DNA from: Bacillus sp. EAC | GTDB taxonomy: Bacteria; Bacillota; Bacilli; Bacillales; Bacillaceae_G | DNA length: 64,000 bases | Reading direction: 5' to 3' | Assembly: GCF_002156875.1 (NCBI RefSeq) | Contig: NZ_NCSY01000004.1 | Location: forward strand, 310,001 to 374,000 | Made by a program: the position numbers and the translations under genes | Shown: piece by piece, positions 42,874 through 51,912 of the stretch | Layout of the letters: every line of letters starts with the position of its first letter | Numbering within the stretch: position 1 is the stretch's first letter | Notes under the pieces: generated by a model | What the model saw: only the letters and a program-made list of their open reading frames with translations | Database searches by the model: none | Told to the model about the DNA's origin: nothing

Positions 42874-43793
42874 GCTCCTTTTTTACGTAAGTTTCTAATT
42901 ATGACAATTAAGATCAGGGAGATACATAATAAGATAAATGCCATCATATAAAGTGCGTAATTCCATGTTGAATGATAATCCACATTTAATATTTCCATTA
43001 CTATATTACTTGTAAGAACAGAAGTTGGCATAAAAAGAGACTTTGCAAGCTGTGCAGTATTTCCAATAACCATAACAACAGCCATAGTTTCACCAATTGC
43101 CCTAGCCATTCCTAGAATAATAGCTGTCGTTACACCCGAAGAAGCAGTTGGAATTAATACTCGACGAATCATTTGAATATGTGTACTTCCGAGTGCATAG
43201 CTTGCCTCTTTTAAATCGGCTGGAACGGCCATAAATGAATCTTCCGAAATTTTTACTACAGTAGGAATACACATTAATGTTAATACAAGTGAGGCAGACA
43301 GTAATCCGCTTCCTAGGCTAGTGTGAAACAAATCACGAAGGAAAGGGACTAATAAAGTTAATCCAATGTATCCATAAACAATTGAAGGGATCCCAACTAA
43401 AATATCAAGTGATAATGATAAAATATTTCGTAACCAAGCAGGTGCAAACTGTGTATTAAAAATGGCTATACTTAAAGAAATAGGTACTGTAAATAGTAAA
43501 GTTAAGGCTGTTAAGCTTAGCGTACCAATAATAAAAGAGGCTGCTCCAAAATGATTGTCATATGGTTCCCATTTTAATGAAAAGAAAAATTCTTTAAATG
43601 AAACAGCATGAAACACGTGTATACCTGTTTTTCCAATAAAATAAACAATTGCAAATAGAATAATTCCTAGTAATAAAGAACTGCAAAGGCAGGCAATTAA
43701 AAATGAACGATTAAAGAAAGTTGTCTGATATACGTTTTTTTTCTTATCTAATTGACTATAAAGCTGATTGCTCTCTATATGTGGAACACCCAC
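42870..43793 (-). CDS. pstC: Phosphate ABC transporter permease PstC
   Basis: 307 aa, six transmembrane segments after a hydrophilic N-terminus. Characteristic LVGIPSIVYGYIGLTLLVPF (about 130), SVKWEPYDNHFGAASFI-like region (seen as FSLKWEPYDNHFGAASFIIG, about 68), EEASYALGSTHIQMIRRV-type EAA loop (about 195) and GMARAIGETMAVVMVIGN. Separated from pstS by an internal terminator, so it should be made at lower levels than PstS. Confidence 0.92.
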   Translation of the reverse strand: MGVPHIESNQLYSQLDKKKNVYQTTFFNRSFLIACLCSSLLLGIILFAIVYFIGKTGIHVFHAVSFKEFFFSLKWEPYDNHFGAASFIIGTLSLTALTLLFTVPISLSIAIFNTQFAPAWLRNILSLSLDILVGIPSIVYGYIGLTLLVPFLRDLFHTSLGSGLLSASLVLTLMCIPTVVKISEDSFMAVPADLKEASYALGSTHIQMIRRVLIPTASSGVTTAIILGMARAIGETMAVVMVIGNTAQLAKSLFMPTSVLTSNIVMEILNVDYHSTWNYALYMMAFILLCISLILIVIIRNLRKKGA

Positions 43794-43812
43794 CTGAAAA
43801 TCCCCCTTCTCG

Positions 43813-43838
43813 AAAAAACAAACCCCAAATATTTGGGG
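43813..43838 (-). terminator. Internal terminator between pstS and pstC
   Basis: CCCCAAATATTTGGGG (43838-43823), a perfect palindrome, followed on the minus strand by TTTGTTTTTT. It would let only part of the transcript reach pstCA, fitting the need for excess binding protein. Confidence 0.8.
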
Positions 43839-43856
43839 CTTGCTATCCTTTTTTTA

Positions 43857-44732
43857 TTATTTCATTTCTTTAACTGGAATAAATTTTAAGCTTTTTAATG
43901 ATTTGTTTTGGAATTTACTGCTTTGCATAAATTTAATAAACTTCATGTTCGCATCAGAAACATTCTTTTTAGTGATAAGGTAACCATAGCCCCAGACTGG
44001 GTATTTTTTTGCTTTTACGTTAGCAACTGTAGCTGCTACACCATTATATTTTAATGCTTTTAATCCACTAGAAGGCGTAATATAAGCTAAATCGATGTAA
44101 CCAATACCATAATTGTCACCAGCAACACTAGTTTTCATTGCACCACTACTAGCAGCTTTAGAAACATTTGAACCTGAGTCTTTAATATCTTCACCTTTTA
44201 ATGCTTTTTTCTCAAAGTTTACACGAGTTCCAGAACCAACGCTTCTTGTATAAACGTTGATTGTATGATCTGGACCACCAACTTCTTTCCAGTTTTTAAT
44301 TTTACCTGTGTAGATATCAGTTAAATCTGAAGTTGAAAGGTTATCAACAGGATTATTTTTACTAACTACTGCAGCGAATGGAATAACTGCAATTTTATGT
44401 GCTTCTAAACTTGAGAAAGTACTTAGACCAGTAACTTTTTCAGTAGTAGCATCCCAGTCACATGCACCGATTGTTGCAGAACCTTTTGTTACAGCTTGTG
44501 GTCCGGCGATTGAAGATGAACCTGAAACTGAAATTTTAATTTTTGGATTTGATTTTTTAAATTCTTTTGAAGCTTGGTTTGTTAATGGAAGTAATGCAGT
44601 TGAACCTGCAATTACAATACGGTTTTTATCGATTGCAGCACCTGCATGTTCCTTTGTATAAGAAGTAGATACACCAAATGCAAGAGCTGTAGATAATACT
44701 GCGATAGATAATTTTTTAGTTGTTAATTTCAT
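43857..44732 (-). CDS. pstS: Phosphate-binding protein PstS without a lipobox
   Basis: 291 aa. PstS fold with phosphate-site segments IAGSTALLPL (about 41), SVSGSSSIAGPQAVTKGSA (about 68), VYTRSVGSGTRVNFEK (about 160). The N-terminal signal ends in a stretch like HAGAA with no cysteine near it, so it is not a lipoprotein, although Gram-positive PstS proteins usually are. It should be released or held by another factor. Second gene of the operon, 22 nt after the propeller gene, with AAAGGGG upstream. Confidence 0.88.
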   Translation of the reverse strand: MKLTTKKLSIAVLSTALAFGVSTSYTKEHAGAAIDKNRIVIAGSTALLPLTNQASKEFKKSNPKIKISVSGSSSIAGPQAVTKGSATIGACDWDATTEKVTGLSTFSSLEAHKIAVIPFAAVVSKNNPVDNLSTSDLTDIYTGKIKNWKEVGGPDHTINVYTRSVGSGTRVNFEKKALKGEDIKDSGSNVSKAASSGAMKTSVAGDNYGIGYIDLAYITPSSGLKALKYNGVAATVANVKAKKYPVWGYGYLITKKNVSDANMKFIKFMQSSKFQNKSLKSLKFIPVKEMK

Positions 44733-44754
44733 GATTTTTTTCCCCTTTTTGTTA

Positions 44755-46188
44755 TTATTTTGTGATATAAGTTACAGTGCCATTAGTTACATAAGCAGTT
44801 TTTTCTTCGCCATCATCACCATAAGTGAAAGCTAATTTTGCTGTATTTAAAGCAGTTAGTGAGTTAATTCTTTTAACCGATTTAAAAATTGGTTTTAACA
44901 TTCCACTTTCAGTTAATTCAAATACTTGATCACCAGAAGCTAGCATTTGAACAACTAATACTTTTCCATCCATTGTTTTTGTCATTAAACTGAAATCTTT
45001 ACCTGCATATAAATGCATAGCTTGATTAGTTAATGGGTTTTGTACGATTAACTTTTCTAAAGCATTTTCATCTTCCGTGCTTTGAGACAAGTAGCTATAA
45101 AAACCACTTGGAAGAATAGTAGGGTAAACTTTATTATCTTTTGAATTTGTTAATTGAACTGCAGTAGCTCCAGAAACTGACGCATCGATTGACCATAAAT
45201 CTTGTCCTGCATTAGAATCATCAATTTCAGTTTGTTCTCCTGTGATTGGATCTATTGTTGAAGTAGCTGTTTTTGTAACATTATAGATAAATTTCAAAGG
45301 TGAGACTGAAGCAACGATTAAATCTGATTTATTTTCTACTTTGTCAGCTACAAGAACTTTAAACGCACCAGATGTAAGATCTAATTCTGAGATTGATGCA
45401 TTTTTGTCACCTTCAATATAGTAGATCTTTTTATTATCTGTAGACCAGATAACACTTGTTTTTGGTTCAACATTTTGATCGAATTTAGAAACTTTGGCAG
45501 TATTTAAATCAACAATGTTAATAATTCCTTCGTCATCCACATAAACAGCACTTTTACCATCATTCGAAACAGTTAAATCTTGGTATGGTAAAGTTTTTTC
45601 GATTTTCATTGTCATTGGATTTACGATATATGAATTTGATGCTTCTTCAGTATCACCAGTTACAAGTAATTTTCCACCAGCGATAAATTGAGTTTCATAA
45701 GTATCGGCTTGAAGTAGTTTTGTAGAACTAATATAAACTGTTGAAGTATTTTCAGCTTTTAAAACTTCTTTTCCAAAAGTTGATGCAAATACATTTACGT
45801 CTCCGTAAAGTACGCCTTTATTGTTTACTATTGTCATAGAAAACTTTTTATTATTTAAAAGAATTGCCTTGGATTTAGAGTTAAATAGTAAACTTGTTTT
45901 GTTTTTACCAGAAACTACTTTAAATTCAGTCGTGTTGTTTTTCTTGTTGAAGATAGTAGTAATTTTTAATGCTGAGCTTACGTCTTTTAATGAATAAAGA
46001 GTTTTACTACCGTGTTTAATAGTAGCAATGTTTCTTAATGATCCATCAATCGAAATCTGTTTTTTAGCTGTTACATATTTTACTGATGTTACTTTAGTAG
46101 CGGCACTAACAGAATCGTGGAGACCTGGTAAAGCTTGGCTCGTTAAGATTGTAGATGCTACAACCAACGCAGGAATTACTTTCTTCAT
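44755..46188 (-). CDS. Secreted protein with copper-amine-oxidase N-terminal-like and beta-propeller regions
   Basis: 477 aa. Signal peptide (MKKVIPALVVASTILTSQAL, cleavage near VSAA, about 30). Residues about 55-155 resemble the stalk (Cu_amine_oxidN1) domain common in secreted Paenibacillus/Bacillus proteins: LYSLKDVSSALKITTIFNKK and GVLYGDVNVFASTFGKEV. Residues about 165-470 consist of repeated beta-strand blades (NSYIVNPMTMKIEKTLPYQD, KSAVYVDDEGIINIVDLNTA, SVIWSTDNKKIYYIEGD), a TolB/PD40-like propeller. No Cys anchor, LPXTG or S-layer domain. It heads the pst operon directly behind the PhoP box, so it is predicted to be phosphate-regulated. Function unknown. Confidence 0.75.
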   Translation of the reverse strand: MKKVIPALVVASTILTSQALPGLHDSVSAATKVTSVKYVTAKKQISIDGSLRNIATIKHGSKTLYSLKDVSSALKITTIFNKKNNTTEFKVVSGKNKTSLLFNSKSKAILLNNKKFSMTIVNNKGVLYGDVNVFASTFGKEVLKAENTSTVYISSTKLLQADTYETQFIAGGKLLVTGDTEEASNSYIVNPMTMKIEKTLPYQDLTVSNDGKSAVYVDDEGIINIVDLNTAKVSKFDQNVEPKTSVIWSTDNKKIYYIEGDKNASISELDLTSGAFKVLVADKVENKSDLIVASVSPLKFIYNVTKTATSTIDPITGEQTEIDDSNAGQDLWSIDASVSGATAVQLTNSKDNKVYPTILPSGFYSYLSQSTEDENALEKLIVQNPLTNQAMHLYAGKDFSLMTKTMDGKVLVVQMLASGDQVFELTESGMLKPIFKSVKRINSLTALNTAKLAFTYGDDGEEKTAYVTNGTVTYITK

Positions 46189-46268
46189 TAATTTTTTCCC
46201 CCTAGGTATTATGTAATCTTATTACAATGTTAATCCTACAATCTTAATGTTGAGGAAATATAAAGAAG

Positions 46269-46307
46269 TCAGAATCTTATGTAAAAAACCTGTAAATAAA
46301 TTGTGAA
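46269..46307 (-). promoter_or_regulatory. PhoP box of the pst operon
   Basis: On the minus strand TTCACA (46307-46302), TTTACA (46296-46291), TTTACA (46285-46280) and TTCTGA (46274-46269) are each separated by exactly 5 bp, the 11-bp periodicity of B. subtilis PhoP sites (TT-A/T/C-ACA repeats). It lies about 80-120 bp upstream of the first gene. A -10 such as TATATT follows. Confidence 0.75.
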
Positions 46308-46385
46308 CCTTCCCTTTATTCTGATTAAAGGTGTCGAAAAATCTTTTGAAAAAAAATTCTGAATTTAATATCCATTTTGAATTAT

Positions 46386-46426
46386 CTGTTATATAATAAC
46401 GTAAGTAAACAATAACTGTTATATAA
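46386..46426 (+). promoter_or_regulatory. aceBA promoter -10 and repeated operator-like sites
   Basis: CTGTTATATAA occurs at 46386-46396 and again at 46416-46426, 30 bp apart. The second is embedded in the palindrome GTTATATAAC. TATAAT (46392-46397) in the first is a good -10, though its -35 is poor, suggesting an activated or repressor-controlled promoter. The second site lies between the start point and the ribosome site. Confidence 0.5.
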
Positions 46427-46443
46427 CTGATAGGAGGAACAAC

Positions 46444-48030
46444 ATGACGACTGAGCTTTCAAGAATAAAGGTACTTGGTAAACAAGTGGAAGGTTCATTA
46501 GACATTCTTACGAGTGAGGCATTAAGTTTCTTAGAGCAATTACACACACAGTTTGAAAAACGTAGACAAGAGTTACTTTTAAACAGGAAAGACAGAATGC
46601 GTTTTTTACAAAATGGAGGTAAGCTTCAATTTTTAAACGAAACTCAACATATTCGTGAAAGTGATTGGACAATTGCGCCAATTCCGAGTGACTTACAAGA
46701 CAGACGAGTTGAAATAACAGGACCAGTTGATCGGAAAATGATTATTAACGCACTAAATTCAGATGCTTTTGTTTTCATGGCTGATTTCGAAGATGCCACT
46801 TCACCAACTTGGGAAAATATAATCTCAGGTCAAGTTAATTTAAGAGATGCTGTAAATCGCACAATTTCACTTCAGTCGAATGGGAAAACCTATAAGTTAA
46901 AAGAAAAGCCAGCTGTGTTAATTGTTAGACCAAGGGGTTGGCATTTAGAGGAGAAACATATCACAGTAAATGGAGAATCCATGTCTGGTAGTCTAGTAGA
47001 TTTTGGTCTTTATTTTTTCCATAATGCAAAACAGTCAGTTGAAAATGGCTCAGGTCCTTATTTTTATCTACCTAAAATGGAAAGTTATTTAGAAGCAAGA
47101 CTATGGAATGATGTATTCTTATTTGCTCAAAGCCAGTTGGATATTCCTGTTGGAACAATCAAAGCAACTGTGTTAATTGAAACAATAGCTGCTTCATTTG
47201 AAATGGATGAAATTTTATATGAATTAAAAGACCACTCTGCAGGATTCAATTGTGGAAGATGGGATTATATATTTAGTTTTATAAAGATGATGCGTTATGA
47301 CAAATCTATTATTCTTCCAGAACGTTCAGTCGTTACGATGGAAGTTCCATTTATGCGTTCATATTCACAGAAAGTAATTCAAACTTGTCATCGTCGCAAT
47401 GCTCCAGCAATTGGAGGGATGGCTGCACAAATTCCTATAAAAGATGATGAGGAAAGAAATGAAAATGCCTTTGAGAAAGTAAGAAAAGATAAAGAAAGAG
47501 AAGCTAGAGATGGCCATGACGGAACTTGGGTAGCACATCCTGGGTTGGTGCCTGTTGCTCTTGAACAATTCAATAAATATATGCCTACACCAAATCAAAT
47601 CCACGTTAAACGCGAAGATGTAAATGTTACAGAAGAAGATTTAGTGAGACTTCCAAATGGTGTCATTACAGAGCAAGGTCTTCGAACGAATATCACTGTA
47701 GCTATTCAATATATTGAAGCTTGGTTAAGTGGTCGAGGTGCCGTACCTTTATATAACTTAATGGAGGATGCAGCTACTGCTGAAATATCTCGCGCACAAA
47801 TTTGGCAATGGGTTCGTCATGAAAAAGGTGTATTAGAAGATGGTACAAAAATAAGTCTTCCATTAGTAGATTTACTAAAAATTGAAGAGATGATGAAGCT
47901 AGAGTTAGAGCTTGGTAAAGATCGCTTTAAAGCTAGACGTTTTAATGAAGCAATTGATTTATTTGATGACTTAATAAGTAATGATGAGTTCGCTGATTTT
48001 CTAACTTTAAAAGGTTATAGCTACTTATAA
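46444..48030 (+). CDS. aceB: Malate synthase A
   Basis: 528 aa, the malate synthase A length. Signatures: FMADFEDATSPTWEN (about 112), RPRGWHLEEKHITV (about 160), PYFYLPKMESYLEARLWND (about 203), ETIAASFEMDEILYEL (about 246), GFNCGRWDYIFSFIK (about 265). Condenses glyoxylate with acetyl-CoA to malate. AGGAGG is 7 nt upstream. Followed 20 nt later by aceA. Confidence 0.96.
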   Translation: MTTELSRIKVLGKQVEGSLDILTSEALSFLEQLHTQFEKRRQELLLNRKDRMRFLQNGGKLQFLNETQHIRESDWTIAPIPSDLQDRRVEITGPVDRKMIINALNSDAFVFMADFEDATSPTWENIISGQVNLRDAVNRTISLQSNGKTYKLKEKPAVLIVRPRGWHLEEKHITVNGESMSGSLVDFGLYFFHNAKQSVENGSGPYFYLPKMESYLEARLWNDVFLFAQSQLDIPVGTIKATVLIETIAASFEMDEILYELKDHSAGFNCGRWDYIFSFIKMMRYDKSIILPERSVVTMEVPFMRSYSQKVIQTCHRRNAPAIGGMAAQIPIKDDEERNENAFEKVRKDKEREARDGHDGTWVAHPGLVPVALEQFNKYMPTPNQIHVKREDVNVTEEDLVRLPNGVITEQGLRTNITVAIQYIEAWLSGRGAVPLYNLMEDAATAEISRAQIWQWVRHEKGVLEDGTKISLPLVDLLKIEEMMKLELELGKDRFKARRFNEAIDLFDDLISNDEFADFLTLKGYSYL

Positions 48031-48050
48031 AAATTTAGGAGGAAATAAAA

Positions 48051-49340
48051 ATGAAAAAAAATCGTGAAAGCCGTATTGCTCAATTACAAGAAAGCTGGGA
48101 GTTTGATTCTAGATGGAATGGAATTACTCGACCATATTCAGCTGAAGAAGTAATTAAATTAAGAGGTTCAATTGACATTGAACAAACACTAGCAAGACGA
48201 GGCTCTGAAAAACTTTGGAAGTTATTAAACGAAGAAAACTATGTTCATGCACTTGGTGCACTTACTGGAAATCAAGCTATTCAACAAGTAAAAGCAGGGT
48301 TAAAAGCAATTTATCTAAGTGGATGGCAAGTAGCGGCTGATGCAAATTTATCAGGGCAAATGTATCCAGATCAAAGCTTATATCCTGCAAATTCTGTTCC
48401 TGCTGTTGTAAAAAGGATCAATCAAGCTTTTCAACGTGCTGATCAAATTCAATACGTTGAAGGCGGAGAAGAGCTTGATTATTTCGCCCCAATTGTTGCT
48501 GATGCAGAGGCTGGTTTCGGTGGACAATTAAATGTGTTTGAATTAATGAAAGGGATGATTGAAGCTGGTGCAGCAGGTGTTCACTTTGAGGATCAATTAT
48601 CTTCTGAGAAGAAATGTGGACATTTAGGTGGTAAAGTTTTATTACCGACACAGACTGCTATTCGTAATTTGATTTCAGCTAGATTAGCAGCTGATGTAAT
48701 GGGTGTTCCTACAATTATTGTTGCAAGAACGGACGCTGATGCAGCGGATTTAATAACAAGTGATATTGATCCTGTCGATCAAAAGTTTATTACAGGCGAA
48801 AGAACCCCTGAAGGTTTTTATCGAACAAGAGCGGGGCTTGACCAAGCAATTGCGCGTGGTCTTGCTTATGCACCGTATGCAGATTTAATTTGGTGTGAAA
48901 CATCAGAGCCGAATTTAGAAGATGCAAAACGATTTGCAGACGAAATTCATGCTCAGTTCCCTGGGAAGCTTTTAGCTTATAACTGTTCACCTTCGTTTAA
49001 CTGGAAGAAGAAATTAGATGAAAAAACGATTGAAACATTCCAAGAACAAATTGCTGAAATGGGTTATAAATTCCAATTTGTGACACTTGCTGGTTTTCAC
49101 GCTTTAAACTTTGGTATGTTCGAGCTTGCTAGAAAGTATAAAGAAAGAGGAATGGGTGCTTATTCAGAATTGCAACAAGCAGAATTTGCTAGTGAGAAAT
49201 TTGGATATACTGCAACACGTCATCAACGCGAAGTCGGAACAGGTTATTTTGATGAAGTGGCTCAAGTTATAACAGGAGGAACATCTTCAACAACAGCATT
49301 AAAAGGGTCGACAGAAGAAGAACAATTTACTGAAAAATAA
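48051..49340 (+). CDS. aceA: Isocitrate lyase
   Basis: 429 aa. Signature motif [11 protein letters not shown] (about 186) with the catalytic Cys; [20 protein letters not shown] (about 92); [12 protein letters not shown] (about 146); [12 protein letters not shown] (about 223); [13 protein letters not shown] (about 312). Splits isocitrate to succinate and glyoxylate, so with AceB it makes the glyoxylate bypass for growth on acetate or fatty acids. B. subtilis 168 lacks this pathway; here the pair lies between the pst operon and comK. Closed by a strong terminator. Confidence 0.97.
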   Translation: MKKNRESRIAQLQESWEFDSRWNGITRPYSAEEVIKLRGSIDIEQTLARRGSEKLWKLLNEENYVHALGALTGNQAIQQVKAGLKAIYLSGWQVAADANLSGQMYPDQSLYPANSVPAVVKRINQAFQRADQIQYVEGGEELDYFAPIVADAEAGFGGQLNVFELMKGMIEAGAAGVHFEDQLSSEKKCGHLGGKVLLPTQTAIRNLISARLAADVMGVPTIIVARTDADAADLITSDIDPVDQKFITGERTPEGFYRTRAGLDQAIARGLAYAPYADLIWCETSEPNLEDAKRFADEIHAQFPGKLLAYNCSPSFNWKKKLDEKTIETFQEQIAEMGYKFQFVTLAGFHALNFGMFELARKYKERGMGAYSELQQAEFASEKFGYTATRHQREVGTGYFDEVAQVITGGTSSTTALKGSTEEEQFTEK

Positions 49341-49350
49341 TTAAAAATCC

Positions 49351-49384
49351 AAACTATCCTAATTTAATTAGGATAGTTTTTTAT
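49351..49384 (+). terminator. Terminator of aceBA
   Basis: AAACTATCCTAAT (49351-49363) and ATTAGGATAGTTT, followed by T's. Confidence 0.93.
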
Positions 49385-49726
49385 ATTCCACTAATTATTA
49401 GTAAAGTTGTTCAATTTATGACTAAATGTCGGATAAATCGTTGACTTGACTATAATATTGTCAGCGTCCCTAAAGCAAAACTAGAGTTAACCACTTCTAA
49501 TATATTAGGGAATTTTAAAATAAAACGTACTGCAAAAATCCAACACATATCTAAGGTTTTTAGTAAAGATTGACAATTATGTTAAACAATTCACAATTAG
49601 ATAGTAAGATTTTCTTTTTATGATATTATTGCATTTAGCAACCTTGTTTTCGCAAAATTTTGTCTTAAAGCTATTAAATCTTTAAATTTTTTAACTAGTA
49701 GAATGAGGCTTAGGAGGAGGCAAAGT
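49385..49726 (+). other. Upstream region of comK
   Basis: 342 bp, very AT-rich. It contains TTGACA (49570-49575) followed after 16-17 bp by CACAATT, a plausible comK promoter, and TATAAT at 49451 followed by TCCCTAA (49467-49473)/TTAGGGA (49505-49511), a possible leader hairpin. Perfect ComK boxes (AAAA-N5-TTTT in pairs) were not found; the nearest is TTTTCGCAAAATTTTG around 49650. Long untranslated upstream region fits the multi-regulator input expected for comK. Confidence 0.4.
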
Positions 49727-50302
49727 ATGGATCATGTGAAAGGAAAAGTAAAGGTATTAACAGAGTACGAGGTAAATAAATCGACTATGGCTATTATTCC
49801 AGAATTTACAGTCGATTTAGCAGTAATTTCAAAAGTTTATGAAACAGACGACAATTTCTATGTATTGATGAAACCACTTGAAATAATAGAAAGAAGTTGT
49901 GCTTACTTTGGATCAAGCTATAAAGGGAGAAGAGAAGGCACGAAAAAAATGATTTCTATTACTCACAAACCACCAATTGCCATTAGTGCGATGAATCAAA
50001 TATTCTTTTTCCCCACTTCATCTTCCCTGAAAATAGAATGTTCTTGGATCTCCTACAACCATGTTGGCAGTTTCAAAGGCGGAAAGTTCAATCGGTCTGT
50101 AGTTGAATTTTTTAACGGAGTAGAAATTCCGTTAGAAATTTCTAGAGGTTCATTTGAAAATCAATTGTATCGTACGGCCCACTTACGAGCGATCTATGAA
50201 GATCGACTTAATCCCGAAAATAATAAACAAAAATCCTACAAATTAATTCCAGATCAAGAAATTACATCTTATATTAAAGGGGTTATGGTGCACGAAAAAT
50301 AA
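49727..50302 (+). CDS. comK: Competence transcription factor ComK
   Basis: 191 aa from ATG 49727, with TAGGAGGAGG 6 nt upstream. ComK family hallmarks: YEVNKSTMAIIPEF (about 14), MKPLEIIERSCAYFGSSYKG (about 50-69), RREGTKKMISITHKPPIAIS, NQIFFFPTSSS (about 97) and NQLYRTAHLR near residue 155. ComK activates DNA-uptake genes and itself. The sequence is intact with no frameshift. It does not tell whether the strain is naturally competent. A terminator follows. Confidence 0.93.
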   Translation: MDHVKGKVKVLTEYEVNKSTMAIIPEFTVDLAVISKVYETDDNFYVLMKPLEIIERSCAYFGSSYKGRREGTKKMISITHKPPIAISAMNQIFFFPTSSSLKIECSWISYNHVGSFKGGKFNRSVVEFFNGVEIPLEISRGSFENQLYRTAHLRAIYEDRLNPENNKQKSYKLIPDQEITSYIKGVMVHEK

Positions 50303-50323
50303 ATAGGAATAATAGGTTATATT

Positions 50324-50360
50324 AAAACTACTTTCGGTGAGATTAAGAAGTAGTTTTTTT
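50324..50360 (+). terminator. Terminator of comK
   Basis: AAAACTACTT (50324-50333) pairs with AAGTAGTTTT (50348-50357), followed by more T's. Confidence 0.88.
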
Positions 50361-50371
50361 ATATTGTGCTG

Positions 50372-50491
50372 TTTTCGAAAAGGTAAGCCCCCTCAGGCAT
50401 GATTGTGCCAAAGGAGGCCCGTCGCCCACCCCACGGAAAGTCAGCATCCTGAAGTGGAAATTTACAAAACGCTATATTAGAAGTAACAATG
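50372..50491 (+). repeat. Dispersed intergenic repeat, copy F (decayed)
   Basis: Left end degraded. Recognisable parts: CCAAAGGAGGCCC, CGCCCACCCCACGGAAAGTC, AGCATCCTGAAGTGG and the tail with AAGTAACAATGG. Between comK and yhjE. Confidence 0.7.
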
Positions 50492-50639
50492 GTACAATTA
50501 ACATTTTAAAAAGGAACGAATAATTCATGAAAAATTACTAATAGTAGCATTTATTATTATTGAATAAATAGTTATATGTGATAATGTTAACAGTAAGGAT
50601 ATCATTATTGAAAAATGGTTTAAGGAGATTCATATTTAG

Positions 50640-51281
50640 ATGAGCGTTTTTGACATAAAGGATTTTTTTACAGAGGAACATTTTTTACATCTAATTCAGC
50701 AATACAAAGATTATGGTCCATTAATCGGGATTTCAATTCCATTTCTTGAGGCTATATTTCCAATACTACCTCTGGTCGTTTTCGTATTTGCGAATGCTGC
50801 AGCATTTGGTCCTTTATTGGGATTTTTATATTCATGGATTGGATCTTGTTTAGGTTCAATTTTATTATTTTATCTCGTGAGAAAGTTTGGGCAGAAACGA
50901 TTTTTTTCTTTCCTAAATAAGCATCAAAAGGTTAAGTCTTCAATTGGATGGATTGAAAAAAGAGGATTTGGTCCAATTTTTATAATGTTTTCATTTCCCT
51001 TTTCACCTTCCTTTTTAATTAACATAGTTGCAGGTTTATCTCGTATAAAAATTACTCAATTCTTAATTGCTCTTGTATTAGGGAAATTTACGATGATTGC
51101 TGTGATTAGTTATTTAGGTAAGGATTTAACTTCAGTCTTTGGAAATCCGATAAAAGCATTATACATAGGAATTTTTATTTTTGTATTATGGATTGTTGGA
51201 AAAGTGATTGAGAAACGTATGAACATCAACGAGAATACATCAAAGAATAACGGTACGCCTCAACCATCTGATGAGCAATAA
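50640..51281 (+). CDS. yhjE: DedA/TVP38-family membrane protein YhjE
   Basis: 213 aa, SNARE-associated (PF09335) architecture: re-entrant segment PFLEAIFPILPLVVFVFANA (about 34-53), FGPLLGFLYSWIGSCLGSIL with the GSxxG-type turn, IFIMFSFPFSPSFLINIVAG-like segment (about 115-134), two further helices, and a hydrophilic tail. The family is implicated in lipid scrambling or transport across membranes. 32 nt upstream of sipV, so probably an operon. yhjE-sipV is also the order I recall in B. subtilis. Confidence 0.82.
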   Translation: MSVFDIKDFFTEEHFLHLIQQYKDYGPLIGISIPFLEAIFPILPLVVFVFANAAAFGPLLGFLYSWIGSCLGSILLFYLVRKFGQKRFFSFLNKHQKVKSSIGWIEKRGFGPIFIMFSFPFSPSFLINIVAGLSRIKITQFLIALVLGKFTMIAVISYLGKDLTSVFGNPIKALYIGIFIFVLWIVGKVIEKRMNINENTSKNNGTPQPSDEQ

Positions 51282-51313
51282 CTAATTATTACTCAGGGGA
51301 GCGAGCTACTAAA

Positions 51314-51865
51314 ATGTTAAAAAAAGAAGTTTTTGACTGGGGTAAGGCATTAATTCTAGGAGTAGCAATTGCTTTTATTGTAAGGACATTTTTGTTTTCA
51401 ACGTATGTAGTTGATGGAGAATCAATGATGCCTACACTAAAAGATGGAAATTTACTAGTAATCAACAAGTTTGGTTATCAATTGGGAGAAATTAAACGTT
51501 TTGATGTAATCGTTTTTCATGCAAATAAAGAAGAGGATTATGTGAAGCGAGTTATTGGATTATCGGGTGATACGATTGAATATAAAAACGATCATCTCTA
51601 TATTAATAACAAGAAAATGAGCGAACCATATCTTAATGAATATAAAAGTATATTAAAAGGTGTTCCTTTTACTGGGGATTTTAGCTTGAACGAAATAACA
51701 GGAAAAACTAGAGTTCCGTCAGGTTACGTCTTTGTAGAAGGGGATAATCGTCCAAAAAGTTATGACAGTCGTTTGTTTGGTTTTGTAAAAGTTGATAAAA
51801 TAGTTGGTAAAGTAGATTTGCTATATTGGCCACTTTCAAATATGAATACGAATTTTAACAAATAA
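51314..51865 (+). CDS. sipV: Type I signal peptidase, SipV-like
   Basis: 183 aa. One N-terminal membrane anchor (about 9-32), the catalytic Ser in VDGESMMPTL (about 36-45), catalytic Lys in YVKRVIGLSGDTIEY (about 76-90), and GDNRPKSYDSRLFG (about 140-153). Cleaves signal peptides of Sec and Tat substrates outside the membrane. Named sipV by synteny with yhjE and addB; B. subtilis has several similar peptidases. Closed by a modest terminator. Confidence 0.85.
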   Translation: MLKKEVFDWGKALILGVAIAFIVRTFLFSTYVVDGESMMPTLKDGNLLVINKFGYQLGEIKRFDVIVFHANKEEDYVKRVIGLSGDTIEYKNDHLYINNKKMSEPYLNEYKSILKGVPFTGDFSLNEITGKTRVPSGYVFVEGDNRPKSYDSRLFGFVKVDKIVGKVDLLYWPLSNMNTNFNK

Positions 51866-51888
51866 GCTCCTTTTTGGGGGCTTTTCTT
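51864..51888 (+). terminator. Weak terminator of yhjE-sipV
   Basis: AAGCTCC (51864-51870) pairs with GGGGCTT (about 51877-51883), with G-U, followed by TTTC. Short stem; read-through towards addBA is possible. Confidence 0.55.
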
Positions 51889-51912
51889 TATAAGTAAGTA
51901 CTGTCAATTCAT

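Noticed and set aside
49385-49726. ComK autoregulatory K-boxes upstream of comK
   Set aside because: No pair of AAAA-N5-TTTT boxes at the required spacing; only loosely similar AT-rich stretches were found.
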